A stretch of 64,000 nt of DNA from Coriaria nepalensis (Eukaryota; Streptophyta; Magnoliopsida; Cucurbitales; Coriariaceae), in contig CP114481.1 of NCBI GenBank assembly GCA_027186245.1, forward strand, positions 54,134,569-54,198,568. Direction: 5' to 3'. Positions 24,120-36,623 of the stretch are shown here, piece by piece. The notes beneath the pieces are model-generated. The model ran no database searches. It was not told where the DNA came from and was given only the letters and a program-made list of their open reading frames with translations. The position numbers and the translations under genes are program-made. How positions within the stretch are numbered: the first letter of the stretch is position 1; every line of letters begins with the position of its first letter.

Positions 24120-27100
24120 TGGTATCAGAGCTTGGTTCTTCTAAGGTCATTAACGGTTGACTTAATCAACCGGTGACCTCCATTCGTTTATTGCTCAGAA
24201 AACAGACCTCTCAAGAAGACGTATTCTTCAAATTTATAACAACATGGGTGACGATTCCTTGACAGTCATTGAGAGGAAGCCGTCGTCCCTAAGCCTCAAT
24301 GAGAAATCCACCATCCATATCACAACACATCTGTTGAATGGACAGAATTTCCTAAGATGGTCTCAATCAGTGAGACTATTTCTTAGAGGAAAAGGAAAGA
24401 TGGGGCATATAACAGGAACTACAACAGCACCTAATATGAAAGATCCGAATTATTCTACCTGGGAAGAAGAGAACTATACCATCATCTCTTGGCTTGTGAA
24501 CTCGATGGTTGAAGATATTGGTCAAAACTACATGTATCTCCTTACTGCAAAGGAGGTTTGAAATGCAGTATCTTCTACTTTCTCAGACTTAGGAAACTCA
24601 GCACAGGTATATGAGATTAAGATCAAGATCCGAGAGATGAAACAAGGAGACATGACTGTCACCAATTATTATAATAAGATGTTAGGATTATGGCAAGAAC
24701 TAGATCTATTTTATGATCTTGACTGGGCATGTGGAGTAGATGTTGCACAGTTCAAGAAAATAGTAGAGAAAGACAGGGTGTTTGAGTTCTTGGCTGGTCT
24801 CAACCCTAACCTAGATGAAGCAAGAGGTCGAATTCTAGGAAAAGAACCACTGCCCTCTACGAGGGAGATTTTTTCAGAAATTAGAAGGGAAGAGAATCGT
24901 AAGATTGTGATGATGGGAAAGAAGGGTTCTATGGAAATCCTTGAAAATTCTGCACTCAACACCACAGTATCAACAGAAGAAGTGGTAACTGCAGCAGCGG
25001 CTTATAAACAAAGAGGATCTAATTCCTCCTATGGTCAAAATTCGAGGTTTGAGGAGAAGGTTAAGGTGTGGTGTGATTACTGTAACAAGCCCAGACATAC
25101 TAGGGCTACCTGCTGGAAAATTCATGGAAAGCCACAGAATTGGAAGGGCAACCGAAGTGGAGATAAAAACAGTCATGGAGAATGCATGCGTCCATTGAAA
25201 CCGAGACATCATCTCCTTCTCTTAGCAAAGAACAGCTTGATCAAATATACAAAATAATAAGTCAAATTCCTACCTCTAGTTCAGGTTCTGGTTTTCTCGA
25301 AAAAAAAGGTAGTTTTCTCATAGCCTCAACTGTTTTTTCTAATCTAGAACCATGGATCATTGATTTTGGTGCTTCTGATCATATGACCAATTCATCTTAT
25401 TTTTTCACCTCATATACTACTTGTCCCGGTAATCTAAAAATTCGTATAGCAGATGGGAGTTTATCTCCAATTGCAGGAAAATGTTCAATCATTATCTCAA
25501 ATGATCTTACTCTAAAATATGTCTTACATGTCCCTAAATTATCATGTAATCTCTTATCAGTTAGCAAACTTACCAAGGATTCTAATTGTTTAGTGAAATT
25601 CTATGACTCTTACTGTGAATTTCAGGATCATCATTCGAAGAAGATGATTGGCAGTGCTAGGATGGTTGATGGACTCTATTATTTTGATGAATCAACTACC
25701 AAGGGTGGACAAGCTCAAACTGCAAGTAGTAGTATTTCTATTCATGTTAAAGGCAAAATAATGTTATGGCACTATAGATTAGGTCATCCTAGTTTTCCTT
25801 ACCTTAAGCATTTGTTTCCATCGTTCTTTAAAGACAATAATGTTAATCCAATGTTTCTTCAATGTGAACCATGTCAATTATCAAAACATCAGAGAGCTTC
25901 TTATAAATCTCATTCTTATCAAGCCTCCATACCATTTTATTTAATTCACAGTGATATTTGGGGACCCTCTAGAGTAACAACTATTTCAGGTACTAGATGG
26001 TTTATCTCCTTTATTGATGACCATACTAGGATATGTTGGGTATTTTTATTAAAAGAAAATGCTGAAACTGCTAAAAAATTCAAAGAATTCTATTATATGA
26101 TTGAAAATCAGTTCCAAACACAAATCCAAGTTCTTAGAATCGATAATGGCAAAGAATACTATAATTCAATCCTAAATGAGTTCTTGACAGAAAAAGGCAT
26201 GCTTCATCAATCTACATGTTATGATACCCCTCAACAAAATGGGATAGCTGAAAGGAAAAATAGACACCTACTTGAAGTTACTATATCAATCATGCTTACT
26301 ATGGGGGTCCCTAAGTATCTATGGGGGAAGCAGTCCTTACAGCCACTTATCTTATTAATAGAGTTCCCTCTAAGGTACTAGAATATTCGGATATTTAACT
26401 CCTTATAAACAAACTACTAGAAACATTTCCTCATATTCGGATATTTAACTCCTTATCTCCTAGAATTTTTGGCTGCACAGTTTTTGTTCATATACACAAA
26501 CACAATCGGTCAAAACTTGATCCTAGAGCTGAAAAGTGTCTTTGTAGGCTATTCTCCAAATCAAAAAGGGTATAAATGTTATCATCCTAAGTTAAAAAAA
26601 TTCTTTGTGAGTATGGATGTAACTTTTTTTGAAGACATACCTTACTTTACCGAAAATTCTCTTCAGGGGGAGAGTAATTCTAGGATGGAAGATAATTTTT
26701 GGGAAACTTCAAACTCTTTACCTCTACCAGTTCTAAATATGCCTACTTAAAATGTCCCTCAATCTAGTAACCTATATGATCCTTCCCTTTCTATAGAATC
26801 AAATGTTATAGACTCTTTGTCAGGGGGAGAAAAACTACAAACAGTGCAGCAACCTGAGCTACTAGTCTACTCTCGGAGGAAGCAAATTCAGAATAAAGAA
26901 CCTCAACCTCCTAACTACCAAAATGTCTCTGTGGATGATGATCTTGTAAATGAAACAGGTATTACAGTTCCAAATGTTTCAAGTATTTCAAATCATCATG
27001 ATAAAGTTGTTTCTACAAATTCTGATCTTGATATCCCTATTGCCCTTAGGAAATAGATTCGCACTTGTACTATGTATCCTATTGCTAAATATGTCTCCTA

Positions 27101-28689
27101 TCATAGGTTATCTCCTAGCTATAGAACCTTTACTGCTAATCTATCCAGTGTTTCAATTCCAAAAGATATTCAGGAAGCAATGAGTCAACCAGAATGGAAA
27201 ATGGATGTATTAGAAGAGATGAAAGCACTTGAAAAAAATGACACGTGGGAGATTATGAGCTTACCTAATGGAGGAAAAACAGTAGGCTGCAAATGGGTGT
27301 TTACTGTGAAGTACAATGCAGAAGGGAAGATTGAAAGGTACAAGGCAAGGCTTGTGGCTAAGGGTTTCACACAAACCTATGGAATAGATTACCAAGAGAC
27401 ATTTGCCCCGGTTGCTAAGGTAAATTCTATTAGAGTATTGCTTTCACCTGCTGCTAATCTCGAATGACCTTTACAGCAGCTAGATGTGAAAAATGCATTC
27501 CTTAATGGGGAATTAGAAGAGGAAGTGTTTATGGATTTACCACCTGGTTTTGAAGGACATTATGGAACAAGGAAGATTTGCAAGTTAAGAAAGTCACTAT
27601 ACGGCCTAAAGCAAGGGCATGGTTCGATCGCCTAACTAAGTCTCTAAAGGGTCGTGGATATCACCAAACTCAAGCAGATCATACGTTATTTGTTAAACAT
27701 TCTAAGGATGGTAAGATTGCCATTCTCATTGTTTATGTGGATGATATGATCCTAACTGGAAGTGATGTAGATGAATTAGAAATGTTGAAGAAATTTCTGG
27801 CCACAGAATTTGAAATAAAAGACCTTGGATCTGTGAAGTATTTTTTGGGAATGGAATTTGCGAGATCTAAGAAGGGAATTTTTGTTTCTCAAAGGAAGTA
27901 TGTACTTGACTTGCTTAAGGAAACAGGTTATCTCGGGTGCTAACCGGTTGAAACTCCTATGGAAGCAAACTTGAAGTTAGAGGCAGCAAGTTCAGATAGG
28001 ATGGTGAATAGGGAACAGTTTCAAAGACTAGTGGGAAGACTCATCTACCTATCTCATACTAGGCCAGATATAGCTTTTGCAGTAAGTGTTGTGAGCCAGT
28101 TCATGCACTCACCTGGAGAAGAACACTTTGATGCTGTTTACAGAATACTCAAGTATCTAAAAGGAAAACCGGGAAGAGGATTGCTATTTCATAATCATGG
28201 ACATGTCAGGATCGAAGCATTCACAGATGCTGGTGGTGTAACTGATAGAAGGTCTACCTCAGGCTATTGTACTTATGTTGGTGGAAATCTAGTAACTTGG
28301 AGAAGTAAAAAAACAAAATGTTTTAGCTAGAAGTAGTGCAGAAGCTGAGTTTAGGGCGGTAGCTCAAGGGATTTGTGAAATACTATGGCTAAAAGGGTTG
28401 CTTGAAGATTTAAAGTTCTCGAGTACTACTCCTATGACACTCTACTGTGACAATAAAGCAGCTATCAATATTGCTCATAATCCGGTTTAGCATGATAGAA
28501 TTAAACATCTGGAGATTGATAGACATTTCATTAAAGAGAAGTTGGAAGAAGGCATAGTGTGTATGCCGTATATTCCTACGGATCAACAAGTTGCAGATAT
28601 ATTTACTGAATGATTACAAAAGATTAATTTCGACAAGTTGGTATGCAAGCTGGGTTTACTAGACATCTTTGAACCAGCTTGAGGGGGAG

Positions 28690-28923
28690 TGTTGGAAATA
28701 AAAAAGATAATGTTAGGATTTGGTTAGAGAAATCTTAGGAGAAATATTAGGAAGAGATATCTTAGAATATTTTCCTAATGATATGAGATTGTAAATTAGT
28801 TGTTAAGATCTTACAATAACTAGTCTAGGGTTTCTAGTGTATAAGTAAGTACCCTATGTATGTAATCTGAAAATTAAATGAGTTCAGTACCTGCTCCCTA
28901 GAAAAGTTTATTAAAAGCTTTCA
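28690..28923 (+). repeat. 3' LTR of copia A with a templated insert from SPP exon 14
   Basis: 234 bp. Near its end it contains a 29-base stretch (28880-28908) identical to 28936-28964, which is the exon 14/intron 14 border of SPP. The 5' LTR lacks it. Confidence 0.92.
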
Positions 28924-31900
28924 AGAACATCATTTGAGTTCAGTACCTGCTCCCTAGAAAAGTTGCCTACACGACCTCCCTCACTGAGAGTTCGAACACC
29001 CACCACAACAGCTCTACTTGATTTGGAACTTTCAGCAGCTCGTCCTCCGCCAACTATGAGCCGCATTACTCCCCCACGAGATTCACTCTTTGAGATCTAT
29101 ATACACAGTGTCCACGCCCACAACATCATGAACATAAATTGGCAAAAAAGTGCATGAGAAAATGCTTAATGTATTTAAAGGCACACTTTTATTGTAATCA
29201 TCTGCAACATAATACCCCCAATAAATTCCATAAATAAATCTGAAGAGGACTGGACATTTTATACCATATAATGGGATAAAAAACAATGAAGATCACAAAA
29301 ATAGCCATTCAAGACACTATTATTTTCCCCCAGAGGCATATCAAGGTGCTAAGGAATCAAAACTCGAAAACAGAGACTTACCAACAACACGAATTGAAAA
29401 GGTCATAATTTATAAATGAAGATCTAGCATCCTAGCTTAATAGGAAGAATAACAATATTCAACTGTATATATGCGTCTTAATGTATACCTTGTAATTTAC
29501 TGATATGCCATTTGAAAGGCGGCACTGAGTGATCCCTGTTTCCTGGTTATAAATTTTTTTGATCGATGTTTCAAGACTTAAAGGAATAAAGGATGGCTTT
29601 TGTTGCATCCATAACTCTGCTATCTGTGATTGAGATATCAATTCCTTCGGAACCTCTAACTGAACAAGTTAAAAAAAATTGACAAATCAGCAGTTATACT
29701 CCACAGATTTGAGAATTAGTTTGAAGTTTCAAAGTGCATCAAGTAAGGAAAATTATTTAATAAAGGACCTCCGGCTCGGCCTCAATGGGTGCCTCCAATC
29801 CCGCTTCAATAGCAGCAGTAATCTCACTTGGCGATATCTTAAATTCTGTTTCATCGATTCCATCCACATGCACTTTTTTGGGAACACAGGCGACAATTGC
29901 TGCAGGAAGGGGAGCAGTAGGTTTCCCATAATCAGAGATAAATTCTAACACTTTGGCAGCAATAGCATTGACCTGCAGGAAAGTATAACTCAATGAGAAG
30001 AAATTAAGTTTTATAAGAAAATAAGAAATTGATTGAGAGAACCAGTTCTATTAGAGCTACAAGGACTACTGGGAATTTTCAGACCAACATTGAATCTAGG
30101 CACATGGTATCAAGCCAGTATTATGCTTATTAATTCTATTTATTAGCTAAATTTTCAAAATATTATTTTAGTTTCAAAGTAATTAGAAGACCCAAGAATA
30201 CAAAACAACAGTAAATGTAAACAACTCTCAAGAGAAAGTCATTAGAAGACCCAAGAATACAAAATAAAAACGTGCAATGTTTAAGAGGTGCTTAACAACA
30301 GTCTGCTACTCAATAAGTCCAGTATCTGTAGCTCTGTTAACTCTTGTGACCATACCTCTTCAAGGGTCACAGTGCCAGCAATGGCAACCAAACTCTCATG
30401 TCCTTGCCTCTGATCCATCACTGTATGTCCCAGAGCATCACTCTCCATGGTAAAATCCAGATTATCAACGGATGACACATTATCAATCATCGCTGCTAGG
30501 TGCTCACTGTCTTTTAGAAGTGCACCATATAGCGAGTTAATTCACCCCCGGTGACACCAAACACTTTAAGCCTTCGAACCTACATGTTGTAACAGACAAA
30601 CAAAATTAACTAATAGCAATAAAAAAAATCCATCTTAAGATTTGCAATAAATCAAGCCAAATACCGTCAACTTTCAAGAAACATCATCTAGAAACATAAG
30701 ACTTAATAGTATTTCTGAACCTGAACTTAAGTGAAGAAGTCTCCATTGACCAAATATCAATGTATGACAATAATAACTTTCTTGCTTGTTTAGCATAGAA
30801 AAGAATCAAGAAACAATATGTTTGGTAATACCATAGACATGAAGAAATGAAACAGGAACCAACCTCTTGAACAGCAACTTTTATTGCACTTTGCCAATTC
30901 TTGGGTTCAGCGCTTATTGTCAGAGTAGTGACTGTACACCCCTCCCTCCCAGAATCACTATGATCCAATTCAATGGAAGTGAATGGTGGATTTGAACTCT
31001 GAAACCGTCTATGAATTAGCCGAACTTTGAGAGGTCTAAACAGTTTGTTCAATGATAAACAAACAGCTGATGTAACATAATTTACATAAAACAAACCAAC
31101 AGGCACTTAACAAACTAACAAGCACTTAACAAACTAACAAAATTCAATGATATATGGTGGACATAAACTTTGAAATCTTCTATGAATTACCAAAACTTGA
31201 AAAGTTTATTCAATGATAGACATACAACTCGTGTAATGAGAAAATCTCTCCTACAATGGGTGTACCACGTCTCTCTATGGAGTGGGTCCCCATTCCAGGG
31301 CCCCACACTGGAAGTTATAATATGCGATTAAAAATATTTCTCTAGGGTGGACACCAGATAAGTTGAGTAATATTTGGGAGAGTATGTCACATGCAAAAAG
31401 TAGTGTTACATAACCAATAAAGTTTGGAAATGTCATCACTTGCATGTTACTTTATTAGAATTCCTATAAAGTAAAAGTGATGTGTTGTGTGACATACCCA
31501 AAAATTACTCGTCTATGTTCATTCTAAGTTTTTTTCCTAACTTAGAATGAACATAGACCCAAAAACCAATGAGACACCAATAAATCTGAAAGCTTTTAAT
31601 AAATTGTTCTAATAATTTTCAAATTACATATATAGGGTATTTATACACTAGAAACCCTAGACTAGTTATGGTAAGATCTTAACAACTAATTTACAATCTC
31701 ATATCATTAGGAAAATTGAAAACTTTTCTAATTGTTTTTCATTCATTGAATAGAGGCACCCTGATTCCTCTTATAGAGGAGAAAACACAAAAAATAGGAA
31801 ACTAAAGAAAATAGGAAACTAACCTAAAATTAGCTATCTAGCTGTACTAGTAACTTCCTAATTTACACCATTGACTGATTTTCATTTACAGCTAACGGTC

Positions 31901-31942
31901 CTCTATAATTACATATATTTCTTTCATTTTCTACACTTCCCC

Positions 31943-33490
31943 TCAAGCTGGTTGGAAGATATCCTCCATAGCCAGCTTGCCAATTAACTCGTTGAATTGT
32001 CCACTGGGAAGCCCCTTAGTAAGCACATCTGCAACTTGCTGAGTAGTGGGAACATAGGGCATACAGATCAGTCCTTTTTCTATTTTTTCCTTTATGAAGT
32101 GTTTGTCGACCTCCACATGCTTTGTTCTATCATGGAGTACTGGATTATGAGCAATTGAGATTGCAGCTTTATTGTCACAATACACTTTCATAGGTAGTGG
32201 ATTAGAAACTTTCAACTCTTCCAGTAGTCTCTTAATCCACAAGACCTCACAAATCCCATGAGCAACTGATCGAAACTCAGCTTCTGCGCTACTTCTTGCC
32301 ACTACATTCTGCTTCTTACTTCGCCATGTAACAAGATTGCCACCAACAAACGTGCAATAGCCAGAAGTTGATCGTCTATCAACAACACTTCCAGCCCAAT
32401 CCGCATCAGTATAGGCTTCAACTTGCAAGTGCCCACGATTCTTGAATAACAAACCTCTTCCAGGAGTCCCCTTTAAATACCTGAGAATTCTATAGACTAC
32501 ATTGAAGTGTTCTTGTCCGGGCAAATGCATAAACTGACTAACCATGCTAACTGCAAATGCTATGTCTGGACGAGTATGCGACAAGTAAATTAGTTTGCCA
32601 ACAAGTCTCTGGTATTGTTCTCTGTTCAGAATTTCTTCAGGTTTAGGATGCTGTAATTTGATATTGAGCTCAATAGGTATTTCCGCTGGTTTACACCCTA
32701 ACAAGCCTATTTCATTAAGTAAATCAAGAACATATTTACGTTGATTCACAAATATACCTGCTTTGGATCTAGCAAACTCCATTCCAAGAAAGTATTTTAG
32801 TGTTCCTAAATCCTTGATCTCGAAGTCGGTTGCAAGTCTCTTCTTCAGTTTTTCTAGTTCTTCACTATCATCACCTGTCATGACTATATCATCCACATAA
32901 ACAATTAGTATAGCAACTCTACCTCCTCTACCATGTTTATAGAACATAGTATGATCAGCTAGGCTTTGACAATACCCACAATTCTTTACAGATTTCCCAA
33001 ATCGTTCAAACCAAGCTCTAGGGGATTGCTTGAGACCATACAATGATTTCTTTAGTCTACAGACTTTCTTTGATCCCAAATTTTTCTCAAACCCGGGTGG
33101 AAGACTCATAAAAACTTCTTCCTCAAGATCACCATTTAAAAAAGCATTTTTTACATCCAATTGATGTAATGGCCAGTTCAAATTTATAGCAAGAGATAGT
33201 AAAATTCTAATTGAGTTTATCTTGGCTACTGGAGCAAAGGTCTCCTGATAATCAATCCCATAGGTTTGAGTAAACCCCTTAGCTACTAATCTTGCCTTAT
33301 ACCGTTCTATGCTACCATCTGCTTTACACTTCACAGTAAAGACCCATTTGCATCCTACAATCTTCTTCTCCTTAGGCAAGTCAACTATCTCCCAAGTACC
33401 ACTTCTCCTAAGAGCATTCATCTCTTCCATCACTGCTAATTTCCAATTTGGATCACTAAGAGCTTCCTGAATGTTTTTCGGGACAAACAA
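31943..33490 (-). CDS. Copia B reverse transcriptase and RNase H region
   Basis: 515 codons. The reverse transcriptase core carries [28 protein letters not shown] and the catalytic YVDD (about 32.89 kb). RNase H follows, with TDADWAGS, RRSTSGYC and SSAEAEFR. It ends next to the polypurine tract and 3' LTR. It is in frame with the integrase region apart from one stop codon. Confidence 0.88.
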   Translation of the reverse strand: MFVPKNIQEALSDPNWKLAVMEEMNALRRSGTWEIVDLPKEKKIVGCKWVFTVKCKADGSIERYKARLVAKGFTQTYGIDYQETFAPVAKINSIRILLSLAINLNWPLHQLDVKNAFLNGDLEEEVFMSLPPGFEKNLGSKKVCRLKKSLYGLKQSPRAWFERFGKSVKNCGYCQSLADHTMFYKHGRGGRVAILIVYVDDIVMTGDDSEELEKLKKRLATDFEIKDLGTLKYFLGMEFARSKAGIFVNQRKYVLDLLNEIGLLGCKPAEIPIELNIKLQHPKPEEILNREQYQRLVGKLIYLSHTRPDIAFAVSMVSQFMHLPGQEHFNVVYRILRYLKGTPGRGLLFKNRGHLQVEAYTDADWAGSVVDRRSTSGYCTFVGGNLVTWRSKKQNVVARSSAEAEFRSVAHGICEVLWIKRLLEELKVSNPLPMKVYCDNKAAISIAHNPVLHDRTKHVEVDKHFIKEKIEKGLICMPYVPTTQQVADVLTKGLPSGQFNELIGKLAMEDIFQPA

Positions 33491-33502
33491 GTATGATATT
33501 TT

Positions 33503-35308
33503 TTAGGTAAATGCCTTATGAGTGTGAGAAAGTCTGTCATATGAAAGATATTGAGCAATGGGATATCTAGGAATCCTAGTGCAATTTCGGATTCCTTTTC
33601 TAACAGCAATGGGAATATTAAGATCTGATGATTCTTTGCTAGGGAAAGTGATGGGAACTAAAGATGAGTTAGGATCGGAAATACCTGTGATAACTGCAGG
33701 GCCAGTCCCCAAGGATTGTGATTGATCATTACTAAGAGTAACTTGCTGCCTTTGACTCTTTTGATGATGTTTTCTCCGGGTATAAACCAAGAGCTCACTG
33801 TTAGAATCATTTTTATCCGGCTGTAGTAGTGATTCTTCCCCTGTTTTAGATACAATACTGTTTGGCATTATATTACCATCACTTCCTTTATTGTTCTCAG
33901 TATCATCACATTGCTCTAGACTTTGAAGATCATTAATGGTAGGATGATAGGAATGAGGTATAGCAGTCAAGATTACTTTTGGTAAAGGGTTAGGAGATAA
34001 ATCCCAAAAAAATTCTTCCATTACCTCATTCTCCCCCTGAAGAGTATTTTTGTGAAAGTACGATTTATTTTCAAAAAACGAGACATCCATACTGACATAC
34101 ATTTTTCCTGTTTGGGGATTATAACACTTATATCCCTTTTTATTTGAGGCATACCCTATGAACACACATTTTTCTGCCCTTGGATCAAGTTTAGATTGAG
34201 TGTTATTAGGTATACGAACAAAAACAATACAACCAAAAACCTTTAGAGGTAAATTGGAGTACATTCTAGAAAAGGGAAAACAGTTTTTAAAACATTCTAG
34301 AGGTGTGCTATATTTTAAAACACGTGTAGGCATTCTATTAATTAAGTAAGTTGCTGTTAGAACAGCTTCTCCCCAAAGATATTTTGGAACATTCATCGAA
34401 AACATTATAGCACGTGTTACTTCAAGTAAATGTTTATTTTTTCTTTCAGCAATCCCATTTTGCTGAGGAGTATCTACACAAGTAGACCGGTGATGAATAC
34501 CTTTTTCTTTCAAAAAATTTTCCAAAATACTTTTATAGTACTCAGTTCCATTATCACTGTGAAGAATTCTAATTTTCTTTTGAAATTGAGTTTCAACCAT
34601 TGTGTAAAAATCTTTAAATATTTTTTCAACTTCGGATTTTTCACTCATTAAGTAAACCCAACATAAACGAGTGTGATCATCTATGAATGTGACAAACCAT
34701 TTTTTCTTTGAAATAGTGGTTACTCTTGAAGGTCCCCAAACATCACTATAGATTAAATAAAATGGTTTTGAAGGTATATAAGTTTTTGGCAAATAAGTGG
34801 TACGGTGACTCTTAGATAAGCAACAACTTTCACAATAGAATGATGAAAAATCCAAACCTTTAAATAAAGTAGGACACAAATGTTTAAGATAAGGAAAGCT
34901 AGGATGTCCCAGTTTTTCATGCCAGAGCATTATTTGTTCATAAGCGGAATTAGAACTAACACTACTAAGGCCCTGAGCTTTTTTATTCCCTAAGAAATCA
35001 TCATCAAAGTAGTAAAGGCCACTAATCAACTTAGCACTGCCAATCTTCTTCCCCGAGGTCTGGTCCTGAAATTCACAATAAGAATCACAAAAAATCACTC
35101 GGCAATTAGAGTCTTTAGTTATTTTACTCACAGATAAAAGATTACAAGCTAACTTGGGAACATGGAGAACAGAGTTAAGGTTTAATTTTTCAGATAATTT
35201 AATCAAACCTTTCCCTGCTATTGGTGAGAAAGTGTCATCTGCAATTCTTATTTTGTCAAGGCCAGAACATGGTGAGTAAGTGTGAAACAAATTTGAAAAA
35301 TTGGTCAT
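33503..35308 (-). CDS. Copia B protease end and integrase region
   Basis: 601 codons. It opens in the protease/linker region and contains the integrase zinc-binding HHCC block (WHEKLGHP...CESC) and the DDE catalytic core, seen as SDVWGPSR, HSDNGTEY and QQNGIAERKN. Integrase inserts element cDNA into the genome. The frame ends in a TAA near 33.50 kb, and the same frame is open again directly afterwards. Confidence 0.85.
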   Translation of the reverse strand: MTNFSNLFHTYSPCSGLDKIRIADDTFSPIAGKGLIKLSEKLNLNSVLHVPKLACNLLSVSKITKDSNCRVIFCDSYCEFQDQTSGKKIGSAKLISGLYYFDDDFLGNKKAQGLSSVSSNSAYEQIMLWHEKLGHPSFPYLKHLCPTLFKGLDFSSFYCESCCLSKSHRTTYLPKTYIPSKPFYLIYSDVWGPSRVTTISKKKWFVTFIDDHTRLCWVYLMSEKSEVEKIFKDFYTMVETQFQKKIRILHSDNGTEYYKSILENFLKEKGIHHRSTCVDTPQQNGIAERKNKHLLEVTRAIMFSMNVPKYLWGEAVLTATYLINRMPTRVLKYSTPLECFKNCFPFSRMYSNLPLKVFGCIVFVRIPNNTQSKLDPRAEKCVFIGYASNKKGYKCYNPQTGKMYVSMDVSFFENKSYFHKNTLQGENEVMEEFFWDLSPNPLPKVILTAIPHSYHPTINDLQSLEQCDDTENNKGSDGNIMPNSIVSKTGEESLLQPDKNDSNSELLVYTRRKHHQKSQRQQVTLSNDQSQSLGTGPAVITGISDPNSSLVPITFPSKESSDLNIPIAVRKGIRNCTRIPRYPIAQYLSYDRLSHTHKAFT

Positions 35309-35328
35309 ATGATGAGAAGCTCCTGAAT

Positions 35329-36405
35329 CTATGATCCAAGGAGCATGATATGAACAGGAAGAGAAGCATTAGGTGTGATACCTGTTTGTGCAAGAGAAAC
35401 AGTAGGAATACTACTTGGTGATACCATGGGTTTTAACAGTTTTAGAAGATGATCCATCTGCTTCTTGGTGAAGGGACTTGTCTCGGCTTCATTTGCCGTA
35501 GGAATGAACCGGGTATTTTTATCACCAGGCCTGCTGTTTTTCCAATTTGACATCTTTCCATGGATTTTCCAGCATGTTTCTCGGGTATGACGTGGTTTGT
35601 TGCAATAGTCACACCATACCCGTGGCTTCTCTTCAGGTTTTTGCTCAAATCTGGATGTTTTGTTAGCAGTAGCCTCGACACTAAGAAGAGCAGAACTTTC
35701 AGCAGGCTCATTAGTTGCCTTTTTTCCTAGCATGACATGTCTGCGGCTCTCTTCTCTTCGAACCTCAGCAAACACCTCGCCAATTGGAGGAAGTGGCGTC
35801 CTGCCAATGATCCACCCTCGAACCTCATCAAACTCAACATTGAGTCCCGCAAGAAACTTGTAAATGCGAGAAGCCTCAACAATGCGGTTGTAATATTTTG
35901 CATCTTCTATGGATTTCCATTCATAATCATTGAACATATCCAAATCTTGCCAGAGACGTTTTAATGAATTGAAATACTTGGTTACCGAGTCTTGTCCTTG
36001 CCGGATTTCACCAAGTTTTAGAGTCAATTCATAGACTTGAAACTGATTTCCCAAGTCAGAGTACATTTGATTCACGTTGTCCCAGAGTTCCTTGGCTGTG
36101 GAGTAACACATATAATTCGAACTAATGTCCTCATCCATAAAGTTCACTAGCCAAGTCATTACCATCGAATTTTCTGCATCCCAGGTTGCATACATTGGAT
36201 CCTCTATTGCTGGTGCCTTCTTGTCTCTAGTCAGGTATCCAATCTTCCCTCTCCCTCTAATATACATCCGAACTGATTGAGACCACCGTAAATAGTTGTC
36301 ACCATTAAGGCGAATAGTGGTAACTTGGATTGGATGAGTATCAGTATTGGGAGTTTGTGTTGGAGGACTGGTTGTAAGAGGCAGTTTTGAGACAATCTTA
36401 GACAT
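35329..36405 (-). CDS. Copia B gag region
   Basis: 358 codons. The N-terminal part is the copia gag domain, and a CCHC zinc knuckle (CDYCNKPRHTRETC) lies near residue 267. Gag packages element RNA in virus-like particles. The frame ends just where the pol frame should continue. A one-base loss near 35.34 kb separates it from the next open frame. Confidence 0.85.
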   Translation of the reverse strand: MSKIVSKLPLTTSPPTQTPNTDTHPIQVTTIRLNGDNYLRWSQSVRMYIRGRGKIGYLTRDKKAPAIEDPMYATWDAENSMVMTWLVNFMDEDISSNYMCYSTAKELWDNVNQMYSDLGNQFQVYELTLKLGEIRQGQDSVTKYFNSLKRLWQDLDMFNDYEWKSIEDAKYYNRIVEASRIYKFLAGLNVEFDEVRGWIIGRTPLPPIGEVFAEVRREESRRHVMLGKKATNEPAESSALLSVEATANKTSRFEQKPEEKPRVWCDYCNKPRHTRETCWKIHGKMSNWKNSRPGDKNTRFIPTANEAETSPFTKKQMDHLLKLLKPMVSPSSIPTVSLAQTGITPNASLPVHIMLLGS

Positions 36406-36623
36406 GATCGGTTTGGGCAGAAGAGAAAATTTTTTTTTTTTTTTTTTCAGTTTGGCTCTGATACCATGAAAACTTTTCTAATTGTTTTTCATTCATTGAA
36501 TAGAGGCACCCGATTCCTCTTATAGAGGAGAAAACACAAAAAATATGAAACTAACCTAAAATTAGCTATCTAGCTATACTAAAACTAACCTAATTTACAG
36601 CTAACGGTCCTCTATAATTACAT

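Larger units (their letters stand above)
23909..28923 (+). mobile_element. Ty1/copia retrotransposon A (degenerate) in SPP intron 14
   Basis: A 5,015-bp element in antisense to SPP, flanked by AGAAC on both sides (23904-23908, 28924-28928). The 5' LTR is 23909-24119 and the 3' LTR 28690-28923. The primer site TGGTATCAGAG (initiator Met tRNA type) follows the 5' LTR, and the polypurine tract GAGGGGGAG (28681-28689) precedes the 3' LTR. The internal order is copia type. Gag runs from 24244 with a zinc knuckle at about 25.07 kb (CDYCNKPRHTRATC). Integrase follows with HHCC and DDE blocks, then reverse transcriptase with YVDD near 27.74 kb, then RNase H. Gag is cut by a stop at 24559-24561, a 2-bp insertion near 25180 changes frame, and further stops lie at 27467, 27941, 28488 and 28611. 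It cannot encode a full polyprotein. Confidence 0.95.

Noticed and set aside
23909..28923. Copia A as an active autonomous element
   Set aside because: Gag and pol are interrupted by many stops and frame changes, so it could move only with proteins supplied in trans.
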